DNA of 22,440 bases. Source: Cyanobacteria bacterium UBA5018 (GTDB lineage: Bacteria > Cyanobacteriota > Cyanobacteriia > PCC-6307 > Cyanobiaceae). Positions 1 through 9,200 of the stretch are shown piece after piece (the stretch's first letter is position 1; each line of letters starts with the position of its first letter). Where the stretch lies: contig DGYA01000120.1 in assembly GCA_002396505.1 (NCBI GenBank), positions 1 through 22,440 of the forward strand, read 5' to 3'. The notes below the pieces were generated by a model that made no database searches, was not told the DNA's origin, and saw nothing but the letters and a program-made list of their open reading frames with translations. A program made the translations under genes and the position numbers.

Positions 1-2
1 TT

Positions 3-368
3 CCTGAACGCGGGGGGAGCAGCTCGCAAGCAGAAGCCATTGCGGTCTGCCGGATCACCTGGGCAGAGGCCATGGCGGGTATGGCCCGTCGTCAGAGAGA
101 AGATCCGATCAGTGGTGATGACATCGAACAGGCCCGTCAGCGCCTGATCCTTAGCTGGGATCAGTTCATGATCGTCGAAGTCAGCCAGCGGCTGGTTGAA
201 ACAGCTGGGCGATTTGCCGATGTTTTCGCTTTGCGCGGCTACGACAGCGTGCAACTGGCAGCAGCCCATGAACTCGACGAGAGCACGGATCAACCACTTA
301 CCTTTGCCTGCTTCGATCGCAGACTCAAGCAGGCAGCATCGCTGTTGCAGCTGAAGGTCCTGGCATGA
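3..368 (+). CDS. VapC-like PIN-domain toxin, C-terminal part (5' end outside window)
   Basis: The frame is open from the window edge, so the 122 visible codons are the C-terminal part of a gene that starts upstream. The visible protein has the layout of the last two thirds of a PIN ribonuclease: a strand-helix resembling 'SRITWAEA' (here CRITWAEAMAGMARR), a long helical middle, then RGYDSVQLAAAHEL with the conserved acidic residue of PIN active sites, and a closing TFACFDRRLKQAA segment with a second conserved Asp. Known VapC toxins are about 130-150 aa metal-dependent RNases neutralised by a small antitoxin encoded just upstream, which would lie outside this window. An internal ATG at base 72 would cut away conserved PIN sequence and is not the start. 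The TGA stop overlaps the ATG of the adjacent brxL-like remnant. Family assignment is fairly secure; toxicity and pairing cannot be judged. Confidence 0.75.
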   Translation, partial: PERGGSSSQAEAIAVCRITWAEAMAGMARRQREDPISGDDIEQARQRLILSWDQFMIVEVSQRLVETAGRFADVFALRGYDSVQLAAAHELDESTDQPLTFACFDRRLKQAASLLQLKVLA

Positions 369-451
369 CCAGCGCACCAGCTGCAACCAGCGAGATGGAC
401 CAGCTCGACCAGCTCGGTGCCGATGGCCGCATAGGTGGGCGCGGGGCCTAG
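365..451 (+). pseudogene. Remnant of brxL 5' end (second copy)
   Basis: A 28-codon frame starts at ATG 365, overlapping the toxin stop as ATGA, and ends at TAG 449-451. Codons 8-19 read TSEMDQLDQLGA. The intact brxL at 17742 reads TSEMDHLDQLGA at codons 9-20. At DNA level, bases 386-421 and 17766-17801 agree at 34 of 36 positions, and the start codon and most of the preceding codons also correspond with one codon indel. Similarity stops at about base 421. I read this as the first about 20 codons of another brxL allele, cut off by a rearrangement. A chance match of this length in the same frame from the same start codon is unlikely. Confidence 0.7.
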
Positions 452-529
452 ATCAAGAGCCAGGCGCAGCAACACCACCAGATCATGCGGACGCAGGACG
501 AGCTGAGGGTTGGCAGGTGATCGTGCCAA
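420..529 (-). pseudogene. 5' fragment of a winged-helix/MarR-like regulator
   Basis: Read on the minus strand from a TTG at 529, the frame gives a stretch resembling the start of a small winged-helix DNA-binding protein: PQLVLRPHDLVVLLRLAL, then PAPTYAAIGTEL. As I recall, cyanobacterial proteins of this type continue '..LGLSxSEVHxAxxRA'. Here the frame instead runs into the reverse complement of the brxL remnant and continues as sequence that does not look like this family (VELVHLAG...). The gene is therefore broken at about 413-421. The identification rests on recall of the family pattern only, without a search. Confidence 0.5.
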
Positions 530-538
530 GGTTGGAAG

Positions 539-564
539 CGCCTATTCAGTATTCACGAATAGCG
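539..564. repeat. Short inverted repeat upstream of the winged-helix remnant
   Basis: CTATTC (542-547) and GAATAG (557-562) form perfect 6-bp arms around a 9-base spacer. The pairing extends by CG (539-540) with CG (563-564) if one C bulges. It lies about 10 bases upstream of the presumed start of the minus-strand winged-helix fragment, where an autoregulatory operator could sit. It is short enough to be chance. Confidence 0.25.
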
Positions 565-945
565 ATTAGAGAGCGCTGAAGCCGGGTTGGCCGCCTTGAC
601 ACCTCAGGCTTCAGGCGTGGCCGCAGGCAGCAACCGCTCGATCGCCTGCGAGGGCACACCCACGTGCCAAGCGATCAGCAGCACCAGCTACTCAAGGGCC
701 TGGAGCTCCCCAGGCCGGGTCTTGCCGCCCGCTGCCGCTACAACCCGGCCGCCTGAGGCTCTGCCTTTAGCTGCTTTGTTCTTGGCTGGGGGAAGCAAGG
801 GGAGTGAGGTGGCGCTGGCACAACCGTATGGAGACCTTTCGCTGGCGACGGCTGTAGCAACCGAACCCAGGTGTACGGCCATCACCGCCGTAGCAGCCAT
901 GCCGTACCGATCTAGCCGAAGATCCGCCCCAAGGGGCTGGGAACG

Positions 946-1269
946 TCATTTTTTCTTGATCAGGCAGAAAGCTCCGCTAGTGATCTCGGTCAATTCAGGA
1001 GTGAAGGCTTGGCTTGCTTTTTTGGTCCTGCCCAAAAAGCGGAAAGTGGTAGTTGCGGAGCTTGCTATCTGATCAAGATCTTTTTTGAACTCACCAGCAT
1101 TGAGATGGCCGTATTGTTCTTCTGGTTTCAGGGCAGGCAATCGGACTGCAATCAGATAGCCGGGCAGCTTTCGGGGCGGCTTTGCTAGGGCGGATGCCCA
1201 ATATATGCGGTTAGTGCATAGCAGGCTTCTATTTCTGGTTTCGCTAAAAGGCAGCCCCAGCTCAGCTGA
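946..1269 (-). other. Open minus-strand frame without ATG, possible decayed gene
   Basis: The frame stays open for 107 codons between the TGA at 1270-1272 and the TGA at 946-948, and reads like a real protein (examples: IYWASALAKPPRKLPGYLIA and LKPEEQYGHLNAGEFKKDL). It has no ATG; the only candidate starts are TTG or CTG, for example TTG at 1140. I do not recognise the family. Opposite orientation to brxA and position right up to its leader suggest either the 3' remainder of a lost gene or coincidence. Confidence 0.25.
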
Positions 1270-1373
1270 TCACGCGTCAAACTGCTGCAATAACGCTGCT
1301 GAGCTGCATGCGCAGACAACCTCGGTGTGGCCTACACCAGGGCCCTCCCAGGGCAGCCCACGCCTGCCGCTGC

Positions 1374-2186
1374 ATGCCCGCCCGCCGCTCCAGTCCCAAG
1401 CCACCGAAGGCCGCAGACGCCAATGGCGACCTTATGGCGCTGGGGTTTCGTGTGGCCGACAGCGGTCCCCACACCAGCAAAACGCTGATGTTGCAGGAGC
1501 TTGAAACCCTGCTGGCAGTGGTCCCTGCTGAAGCACCTGCCAAGGCCTATCGGGCCGCGGTCGTGGAGGAGAACGTGCTTGGCAAGCGCACCCTTTCCAC
1601 CCGCAAGGAAACCGCCTCCCGGCTCACGGCCCTGCACGGCCTCGATCCCAGCAAACCCCTGTTCAGGGTGCTGCGGAGGCTATGGAATGTGGATCCGGAA
1701 GCGCACCCCCAGTTGGCCCTGCTCGACGGCCTGGCCCGCGACCCGCTGCTTATGGCCACCACAGCGCAGGTGGTGGGGATGGCCCAGGGGGAGCTGCTGC
1801 AGCGATCCGAGATGGTGGCGGCGGTTCAGGGGTTCACCCATGACCGCCTCAGCCCCAAGGTGCTGGATGCGGTGGCCCGCAACGCCGCCAGCAGCTGGAC
1901 CCAGAGCGGACACCTGAAAGGCAAGGTCAAGAAACTGCGGCAGCCCCTCAAGCCCCAACCTGTGGCCCTGGCACTGGCGTTGTGGCTGGGCTACGCCAGT
2001 GGCAAGCGCGGCAGGGCCCTGCTCAACACCCCCTGGGCGACAGCGCTTGACAGTTCCAGCTCTGGCTTGCTGGAGCTGGCGGAGCAGGCCAAGCGCCTGG
2101 GCCTGCTCAAGCTGTCCCACGGCGCTGGGGTGGTGTCGATCGATCCCAGTGGCCTTGATCCTCACCAGCGGGGTGAGCAGCCATGA
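1374..2186 (+). CDS. brxA: BREX protein BrxA (DUF1819 family)
   Basis: First gene of the BREX core. BrxA is a small DNA-binding protein required for type I BREX; its mechanism is not settled. The protein matches the DUF1819 pattern: an N-terminal helical segment, then 'AAVVEENVLGKRTLSTRKET' beginning near residue 62, followed by a leucine-rich helical body (LFRVLRRLW, LLDGLARDPLLMATT) and a C-terminal GLLELAEQAKRLGLLKL segment typical of the end of the domain. I chose ATG 1374 (270 aa). The frame extends to ATG 1308, but those 22 residues are Arg/Cys-rich and unlike the family, and ATG 1434 (250 aa) is also possible. No start has a good Shine-Dalgarno. The stop overlaps the brxB start (ATGA), so the two are translationally coupled. 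Identity also follows from the order brxA-brxB-brxC-pglX. Confidence 0.85.
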   Translation: MPARRSSPKPPKAADANGDLMALGFRVADSGPHTSKTLMLQELETLLAVVPAEAPAKAYRAAVVEENVLGKRTLSTRKETASRLTALHGLDPSKPLFRVLRRLWNVDPEAHPQLALLDGLARDPLLMATTAQVVGMAQGELLQRSEMVAAVQGFTHDRLSPKVLDAVARNAASSWTQSGHLKGKVKKLRQPLKPQPVALALALWLGYASGKRGRALLNTPWATALDSSSSGLLELAEQAKRLGLLKLSHGAGVVSIDPSGLDPHQRGEQP

Positions 2187-2740
2187 GCCGGATCGATGAG
2201 CTCGCAAAGCGCTACGCGGATCACATCGCTGTGCCGTGGCAGCAGGGGCTGCCAGCGGCCAACCGGGTGGTGATGCTGGTTTACGAGAAGGAGCTGGAGC
2301 GGCACCTGCGGGCCAAGTTGCTGGAGTTCGAGCAGGCCACCAAAACAGCAGGCCATGGCTGGCTGCTGGTCGACCTCACCACCGCCTTTGCCAAATGGAT
2401 GGGTGGCATGAAGTACCGCGAGGAGTACTTCGAGCGGCCCGACGACATCCGCCTCAAGCTGGATTCCAGTTTTCTGCGCCATGTGGCAGACCTGATCAAA
2501 GCCCAGCTAAGCCAGGCCACTGAAAACGATGTGGTGGGGCTACTGGGGGCCGGGAGCCTGTTTGGCTTCCTGCGGCTTTCCGATGTGATCAAGGAGGTGG
2601 AGCGCGAAATCCAGGGTCGCTTGGTTGTGTTCTTCCCCGGCCAGAAAGACGGCAACAACTACCGGCTGCTCGATGCCCGAGATGGCTGGAACTACATGGC
2701 GGTGGGCATCTCCCGCCATCCCACAGGAGCGGTGGCATGA
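2183..2740 (+). CDS. brxB: BREX protein BrxB (DUF1788 family)
   Basis: A 185-aa protein, close to the usual BrxB length of about 190-200 aa. It shows the DUF1788 landmarks: ANRVVMLVYEKELERHLRAK near the N-terminus, a central WLLVDLTTAFAKWM segment, a GLLGAGSLFGFLRLSDVI core, and the C-terminal VVFFPGQKDGNNYRLLD followed by DGWNYMAVGI, very characteristic of the family. BrxB is essential for defence in characterised type I systems; its biochemical role is unknown, with a part in assembling the BREX complex suspected. It overlaps brxA by 4 bases at its start and brxC by 4 bases at its end, so the three are probably made in fixed proportion. No sign of disruption. Confidence 0.92.
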   Translation: MSRIDELAKRYADHIAVPWQQGLPAANRVVMLVYEKELERHLRAKLLEFEQATKTAGHGWLLVDLTTAFAKWMGGMKYREEYFERPDDIRLKLDSSFLRHVADLIKAQLSQATENDVVGLLGAGSLFGFLRLSDVIKEVEREIQGRLVVFFPGQKDGNNYRLLDARDGWNYMAVGISRHPTGAVA

Positions 2741-5700
2741 GCCAAAAGATTTTCCAAACCCTGCAGCGGGACCCGCGCACAAGCCCGCTGGCCAACAACG
2801 GCCAGGCACGGATCACCACGCTCGACGACGACAACGCTCGCCGTGAGCTGGAGGGCGAACTGAGCACCTTCGTGTGCGACGGCCAGTATGGCCAGGCCAT
2901 GGAGCGGATCCTGCAGAGCTACCTGTCCCAGCAGGGGCAGGCACGCCAGAACGCTGCGTGGGTGTCTGGCTTCTTTGGCAGCGGCAAGTCGCACCTGCAG
3001 AAGATGCTCGGCCACATGTGGGCTAACACCGAGGTGTTCCCAGGCAAGCGCGCCCGAGATCTGGTGCTGGAGCTACCGGATGAGGTGAAGACTCAGTTCC
3101 GGGAACTCGAAACCCTCGCCGCCAGAAGTGGCAAACCGCTGATGGCCGCCAGCGGCGCCATGCCCTCTGGCGCCAAGGACGCCGTGCGCAAAACCGTGCT
3201 GGCGATCCTGCTCAAGGCGGTGGGCATGCCCGAGAAGGTGCCCCAGGCGCGCTTCTGCTTCTGGCTGCGGGAGAAGGGTTACCTCGATGCGGTGCGCTCA
3301 GCAGTTGAGGCAGAAGGGAGCCGCTGGCTGGAAGAGCTCGACGAGCTCTATGTGAGCCCGGTGATTGCCGGAGCCGTGCTGGAGCAGGACCCGGACTATG
3401 CCGCCGGCAACCGCGAAGCGCGAGACGTGATCCGCCAGCAATACCCCAACAGCGAGAGCGATATCACCACCGCCGAGTTCGTGCAGCTGGCTCGCAAGGC
3501 CCTGGCGCCCAATGGCGGTGAGTTGCCCCACACGATGCTGGTGCTCGATGAGGTGCAGCAGTACATCGGCGACTCCAACGACCGGGCCACTGACTTTGTG
3601 GAAGTGGCCGAGGCCTTACAGACCGAGCTCGACAGCCGGGTGATGTTGGTGGCTTCTGGCCAGTCGGCGCTGTCGTCAGAAACGCCCCAGCTGCAGAGAC
3701 TCAAAGACCGTTTCCGCGTCACTGTGCAGCTGTCGGACACCGACGTGGAAACGGTGATCCGCAAGGTGATCCTGCAGAAGCGCGCCGACGCCCAGGCCGA
3801 CGTGCAGCAGGTGCTGGAGGCCAACGCCGGTGAGGTGTCCAAGCAGCTGGAAGGCAGCCTGATCAAGGAGCGCACGGAAGACCGGCAGGTGGCGGTGGCC
3901 GACTACCCGCTGCTACCCACGCGCCGGCGTTTCTGGGAGGAGTGCTTCCGCAGCGTTGATGTGGCTGGCACCAACAGCCAACTGCGCTCGCAGCTGCGGA
4001 TCATCTTTGATGCTGTCAAAGACATCGCAGATGAAGACCTGGGCCGAGTGATCACCGGTGATGTGTTGTTCCAGGCGATGGGGCCCGACCTGGTGAACTC
4101 GGGCGTGCTGCTCAACGAACTCAATAACCGAATCGCCAATCTCGGCAAGGAGGGCACAGAAGAGGGCAAGCTCAAGCAAAGCCTCTGCGGGCTGGCCTTC
4201 TTGATCAGCCGGCTGCCGCGCGAGCAGGGCGCCGACAAGGGCATTCGCGCCACATCCCGCACCCTGGCCGATCTGATGGTGCCGGATCTGCGCAAGGACA
4301 GCGGCCCCCTGCGAAACCAAATCGCCGGCTTGCTGGAGGCGATGGCAGAAGACGGCACCTTGATGAAGGTGGGCGATCAGCCGGGGCTGGAGGAATACCG
4401 CCTGCAGACCACAGAAGGTGCCCAGTGGCAGCGGTTGTTTGAGGAGAAGCGCCAGGCGGTTCGCAGCGACACCGCCGAAATCACCAACGAGCGAGAGAAG
4501 CGCCTCGGCCTGGAGCTCCAGAAGGAACTCAAGGCGATTCGCTTGCTGCAGGGGCAAGCCAAGATCCAGCGGGCGATCGTCCACTGGCCCAACCCCGAGC
4601 CGCCGGCGCCATCGAACGAGCAGGTGTTGGTGTGGATTCGCGATGGCTGGGGCTGCAGCGACAAGGAGGTGCGCGATGCCGCCCGCCAGGCCGGAGCCGA
4701 CGATCCAGTGCTGCATGTGTTCCTGCCGCGCCGCAACGCGGAAGAGCTGCAAAGCCGGATCATTGATGCCACGGCCGCTCGCCGGGTGCTCGATCACTAC
4801 GGCACCCCCTCTACTCCAGAAGGCAAGGAAGCAAGGCAGGCGATGCAAAGCCGCCAGAGCCGAGCAGAAGACGACTGCAACGAGCTGATTGCCGATGTGA
4901 TCGCCAATGCCCTGGTGCTCAAGGGCGGCGGCATCGAGGAGTACGGCATCAAGCTCAGCGAGAAGCTGCAGTCCGCGGCTTCTGATGCATCCCTAGCCCG
5001 GCTGTTCCCCGAGTTCCACAAGGCCGATCACGGCAGCTGGGGCACCGCCGTGAAGCGCGCCAAAGATGGCAGCGATTCACCACTTTCAGCCGTGGGCCAT
5101 CAGGGCTCAAACGACAGCCATCCAGTGGCCCGCATCGTCATCAGTGCCATCGGTGGCGGCAAGGAGGGCAGTGCGATTCGCGCCTACCTACGGGTAGCGC
5201 CCTATGGCTGGCCGCAGGATGCAATCGATGCGGTGCTGCTGGCCCTGCTGCGCGATGGCACCCTCAGCGCCAAGGACAGCCAGAACAACGCGATTGCGGT
5301 TGGGCAGCTCGATCAGCAGAGCCTCGGCAAGGCCCGCTTCTACCTGCAGGAGGTGCGCCTCACCGTCAAGGAAAAGATGGGGGTGCGGGGAGTGTTTGGC
5401 ATTGCCGGCGTCACGGCCCAATCAGGGCAGGAAGAAGCCAAGGCCGTCGAGTTCCTCGATGCCCTTGAGAACAGGGTTCTCCAATCCGGTGGCGAGGCCC
5501 CGCTGCCCCCGCCAGTGAGCGCCACCCTCCTGAAGGAGCTGCGCCAAAAGAGTGGTCCCGAGCAACTCAAAGCGATCCTTGATGCCAAGGAGCAGCTGCA
5601 GGAGTTGTGGGATCAGGCCTGCAGCCTGGCCGCCCTCAAGGAGAAACGTCTGCCTGGCTGGGAACGACTGCAGGCTCTCCTGCACCAGGCCCAAGGCCTG

Positions 5701-6228
5701 CCTATCCGTCAAGAGCTGGAGCCCCAGGTGGAAGCGATCCGGAGCCAGCGCTCGCTGCTCGACTCCACCACCGACTTCGTGGCGCCGTTATTGCAGCAAC
5801 TGGAGCAAGCACTCACGACTGAGCTGGAGCAGGCCCAGCAACAGCTGAGCCAGGTGGTGGCGGCCGAGCTGCAACAACTACAGGCCAGTGCCGAGTGGCA
5901 GGGCCTACCGGAGATGGAGCGTAATCGCATCGGTCAGGCGCTGCAGTTGCCGGTGGCGGCTCCACCAGCTGACCCCGTAGACCGAAGCAAGTTGCTGGAG
6001 GCGTTGCAGCAGCGCTCCCTGGCCAGCAGGGCGGAGCTGGCCGAAAGCCTGCCCACCCGCTTTGGCAAGGCACGATCTGCGGCAGCCAAGGCCCTGGAGC
6101 CCAACATCCAGCCGCTCAAGCTCAGCAGTGGGGTGCTCAAAGACGAAGCAGCGCTTGATGCATGGTGGGCGTCCAAACGCCAGGAGCTGCTCACGTCGCT
6201 TCAAAACGGTCCGATTCAGATCAACTAA
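2737..6228 (+). CDS. brxC: BREX ATPase BrxC
   Basis: A 1163-aa P-loop ATPase, within the usual BrxC range of about 1100-1250 aa. Walker A is GFFGSGKS at residues 78-85, and a Walker B-like LVLDEVQQYI has acidic residues D271 and E272. ASGQSAL near residue 306 and LQRLKDRFRV after it look like sensor and arginine-finger regions of an AAA+ core. The C-terminal third is Gln/Leu/Glu-rich and probably coiled coil (for example ELEQAQQQLSQVVAAELQQL around residues 1029-1048). BrxC is needed for both exclusion and, in tested systems, host methylation, probably as an ORC/Cdc6-like assembly with BrxB, PglZ and PglX. The frame is intact and uniformly GC-rich, like the rest of the core. It starts with an ATGA overlap to brxB; pglX follows after 5 bases. 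Confidence 0.95.
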   Translation: MSQKIFQTLQRDPRTSPLANNGQARITTLDDDNARRELEGELSTFVCDGQYGQAMERILQSYLSQQGQARQNAAWVSGFFGSGKSHLQKMLGHMWANTEVFPGKRARDLVLELPDEVKTQFRELETLAARSGKPLMAASGAMPSGAKDAVRKTVLAILLKAVGMPEKVPQARFCFWLREKGYLDAVRSAVEAEGSRWLEELDELYVSPVIAGAVLEQDPDYAAGNREARDVIRQQYPNSESDITTAEFVQLARKALAPNGGELPHTMLVLDEVQQYIGDSNDRATDFVEVAEALQTELDSRVMLVASGQSALSSETPQLQRLKDRFRVTVQLSDTDVETVIRKVILQKRADAQADVQQVLEANAGEVSKQLEGSLIKERTEDRQVAVADYPLLPTRRRFWEECFRSVDVAGTNSQLRSQLRIIFDAVKDIADEDLGRVITGDVLFQAMGPDLVNSGVLLNELNNRIANLGKEGTEEGKLKQSLCGLAFLISRLPREQGADKGIRATSRTLADLMVPDLRKDSGPLRNQIAGLLEAMAEDGTLMKVGDQPGLEEYRLQTTEGAQWQRLFEEKRQAVRSDTAEITNEREKRLGLELQKELKAIRLLQGQAKIQRAIVHWPNPEPPAPSNEQVLVWIRDGWGCSDKEVRDAARQAGADDPVLHVFLPRRNAEELQSRIIDATAARRVLDHYGTPSTPEGKEARQAMQSRQSRAEDDCNELIADVIANALVLKGGGIEEYGIKLSEKLQSAASDASLARLFPEFHKADHGSWGTAVKRAKDGSDSPLSAVGHQGSNDSHPVARIVISAIGGGKEGSAIRAYLRVAPYGWPQDAIDAVLLALLRDGTLSAKDSQNNAIAVGQLDQQSLGKARFYLQEVRLTVKEKMGVRGVFGIAGVTAQSGQEEAKAVEFLDALENRVLQSGGEAPLPPPVSATLLKELRQKSGPEQLKAILDAKEQLQELWDQACSLAALKEKRLPGWERLQALLHQAQGLPIRQELEPQVEAIRSQRSLLDSTTDFVAPLLQQLEQALTTELEQAQQQLSQVVAAELQQLQASAEWQGLPEMERNRIGQALQLPVAAPPADPVDRSKLLEALQQRSLASRAELAESLPTRFGKARSAAAKALEPNIQPLKLSSGVLKDEAALDAWWASKRQELLTSLQNGPIQIN

Positions 6229-6233
6229 ACCCC

Positions 6234-9200
6234 ATGCCCGCCCTCGCCTCCGATCTGCGCAAGACCCTCGAAGCCACCGTGGTGAAAGCCCGCGAAAAAG
6301 CGGAAGGCGGCGCGCGGGATGCCCTCACGGCCCTGGCTGTGGATGCCAGCGAGCCGTTTGCCTCGATGAGTGAGGAGGAGCGCAAGCTGCGCAATCGCCT
6401 CCGGGCCCGCGGCCGTCAGCTTGGGGATCAACGCGATCCCCAGAAGGGCACGCAGGGCATTGAGCGGTTGGTGCGGGAGATGGCTTATGAGCACTGGCAC
6501 CGCATGTTGTTTGCCCGCTTCCTAGCGGAGAACCAACTGCTGATCGAGCCCACATCAGGGGTCGCGATCAGCCTCGATGAATGCGAAGAGCTCGCGACTG
6601 AGGAGGGGACAGATCTCTGGGGGCTGGCCGCGCAATATGCCCAGTCGATGCTGCCGCAGATTTTCCGGCTCGATGATCCAGTGCTGGAGGCAAGGTTGCC
6701 CCTGGAGATACGGCAACAACTACAAGCGTTGGTTGCAGGGTTGGCGGAGGAAGTCTTCACGGCCAATGACAGCCTCGGCTGGGTGTATCAGTTCTGGCAG
6801 GCCCTAGAGAAAGATCGGGTCAACCAGTCCGAAACCAAAATCGGCGCCGATGAACTGCCGGCGGTCACGCAGCTGTTCACCGAGCCCTACATGGTGGACT
6901 TCTTGCTGCACAACTCCCTGGGCGCCTGGTGGGTCACCCGCCATCCAGACAAGCCTTGCCCGGTGGAGCTGGCATACCTGCGCATGCTGGAAGACGGTAC
7001 GCCAGCCGCTGGGCATTTTGAGGGTTGGCCGAACAGCCTTAAGGACTTCACCCTGCTGGATCCCTGCTGCGGCTCCGGCCACTTCCTAGTGGCGGCCTTT
7101 CTGCTGTTGGTGCCAATGCGCATGGCATCAGAGGGCCTCAGCGCCAATGACGCGGTGGATGCGGTGCTGGCCGAAAACCTGCATGGATTGGAGCTGGATG
7201 CCCGCTGCGTTGAGATTGCCGTGTTTGCCCTGGCCCTGGCGGCCTGGCGATTCCCCGGCGAGAACGGCAAACCGTTGGGGGTACGCAAAGCAATGCCCAT
7301 ACCCCAGGTGGCCTGCTGCGGACTGAAACTCAGTGCCACCACTGAGCAGTGGCAGGCCCTGGTTCCGCCTGATGCAGCAGATGGCGATCGACTGCGAGCG
7401 GGGCTGGCCCAGATGCACCAGGCCTTCAGTCAGGCACCGCTACTCGGCAGCTTGTTGCATCCAAGTCGAGCCGGGGAAGCCAATCTGCTGGCGGCAAGTG
7501 GCGGGGAATTGGAGGAGTTCCTGCACCGGGCGCTGAGCGAGAAGCGGCCTATGGGTTCAAGTTGCGATGCAGATCAGGTCGCAGAAATGGCGCTTACTGC
7601 CCAAGGACTATTGGATGCAGCTGGATTACTGGAGAGCCGCTATCACCTAGTGATCACTAATGTGCCCTATCTGGCCCGCGGTAAACAGCAGGGGCCTCTG
7701 CGTGAGTACAGCGAAACTCACTACAAAGACGCCAAAGGTGACCTAGCAAATGTTTTCTTGGAGCGCTGCCTGGAGCTGAGCGAAAAGCAAGGACGTGGCG
7801 TCGTGCAAATCGTGATGCCACAAAACTGGCTATTTCTTTCAAGTTATCAGAAACAGCGAGAAGCCCTTCTTCGTGGCCTTCGATGGAATTTTATGGTCAA
7901 GCTTGGCCCGGGAGCATTTGAGACATTGAACAGCAAAGTAGTGCAAGCGATCTTACTTACCAATACAAATGTCAAATCGAGTGGCCTATTTCGTGGCATT
8001 GACGCAAGCGAAGCAAGGACCATTCTTGCCAAGTCAACCTGTTTGCGTGAGGGCTCTCTTGTTGAGCTAGAGCAGTCAGCCCTGCTATCCAGCCCACACT
8101 TTCGGATCTCCCTTGAAGCTCCAAGAAGGGAGGCATTGCTAGAGGATTTCGCCATCCCTTATCAAGGGATTACAACAGGAGACAATCCTCGCTTTATTCG
8201 CATGTTCTGGGAACTCTGTTCGTGGGGCGAAGAATGGATCGGATTCCAATCGACCAGTGATCTCAGCTCAGAGTTTGGCGGTCGCGAGCAAGTTCTTCTT
8301 TGGGAGAACGGAAGTGGCTTGCTCGCAAGGTCCGATGCCGCCCGGATTCAGGGCCAGCCGGCTTGGGGGCTTGATGGCGTAACCGTTCGACAGATGGGAG
8401 GGTTTGCTGCAACGCTTAACAAAGGCAGTCTCTGGGATATGAACAGCACTACTTTTGTTCCCAGAAATGCAGCCCATCTGTCGGCAGTTTGGTGTTTTTG
8501 CTCGTCCAGCTTATTCAAGGACAATATCCGAAAGATTGACCAAAGCTTCAAGGTTACAACCGCCACTATGGGTCGCGTTCCATTTGACTTGCCTCACTGG
8601 GAAGCCGTCGCAAGAACTCGTTATCACAGCGGCATGCCTAATCCTTATTCCAGAGAGCCCACACAATGGATTTTTCACGGTCATCCTTTCGACTCAGACA
8701 GTCCTCTTCAGGTGGCGGTTGCCCGTCTTTGCGGATATGAATGGCCAGCAGAAAAAAACGATGGTTTAGAGCTGTCCAATGAGGCCAAGTCTTGGGTACT
8801 TGGCCTTGGTGACGTAGCAGATCTTTCTGACAATAATGGGATTGTCTGCTTGCCTTCTGTTCATGGCGAGCCGGCTGCCCATGATCGCTTGGTGAAATTA
8901 CTTGCACTCATTTTTAGCAATGAGTGGTCATCCGCAAAAGAGCGAGAACTCCTTCTCGCGGCGGCAGTAACAAGCAATGCTAGAAAACCTGACCCCGACC
9001 TGAAGACTTGGCTCCGAAATTCGTTTTTCAATGAACACTGCAAGCAGTTCCTGAATCGTCCTTTCATATGGCAAGTCTGGGACGGTAATCCCACGGGTTT
9101 CTCCGCCCTGGTTAATGCTCACAAGATCGCAGCGCCCAACGGCAAGGGGCGAAAAACTCTTGAGCTACTCACATTCACTTACTTGGGTGACTGGATCAAC

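Larger units (their letters stand above)
452..1373. other. About 900-bp stretch with no convincing intact gene
   Basis: Apart from the features listed separately (the winged-helix fragment, the inverted repeat and the minus-strand frame at 946-1269), I see no supported gene here. The longest plus-strand frame (587-1072) gives low-complexity Ala/Ser/Thr/Pro sequence with no family resemblance. On the minus strand, about 598-780 gives fairly protein-like text (LVLLIAWHVGVPSQAIERLL) interrupted by a stop codon, which suggests old coding sequence in decay. There is no clear sigma-70 promoter for brxA. The only AT-rich spot is around 1200-1250 (ATATATG at 1201-1207), and it lacks a well-spaced -35. 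The brxA promoter should lie somewhere in its right half. Confidence 0.5.

Noticed and set aside
587..1072. 161-codon plus-strand frame upstream of brxA
   Set aside because: Low-complexity Ala/Ser/Thr/Pro sequence, no family resemblance, lies in a stretch with several broken genes and conflicts with a better minus-strand frame.
1200..1250. brxA promoter at the ATATATG around 1201
   Set aside because: The nearest -35-like TTGCTA (1182-1187) is only 14 bases away from the -10 candidate, too close for a convincing sigma-70 promoter.
3913..4848. 311-codon minus-strand frame opposite brxC
   Set aside because: Lies wholly inside an intact, motif-bearing BrxC; a GC-rich shadow frame.
8752..8758. 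A7 tract in pglX as a phase-variation switch
   Set aside because: Seven A is short for slippage control, and the frame is intact. pglX phase variation is known elsewhere, but with longer tracts or recombination.
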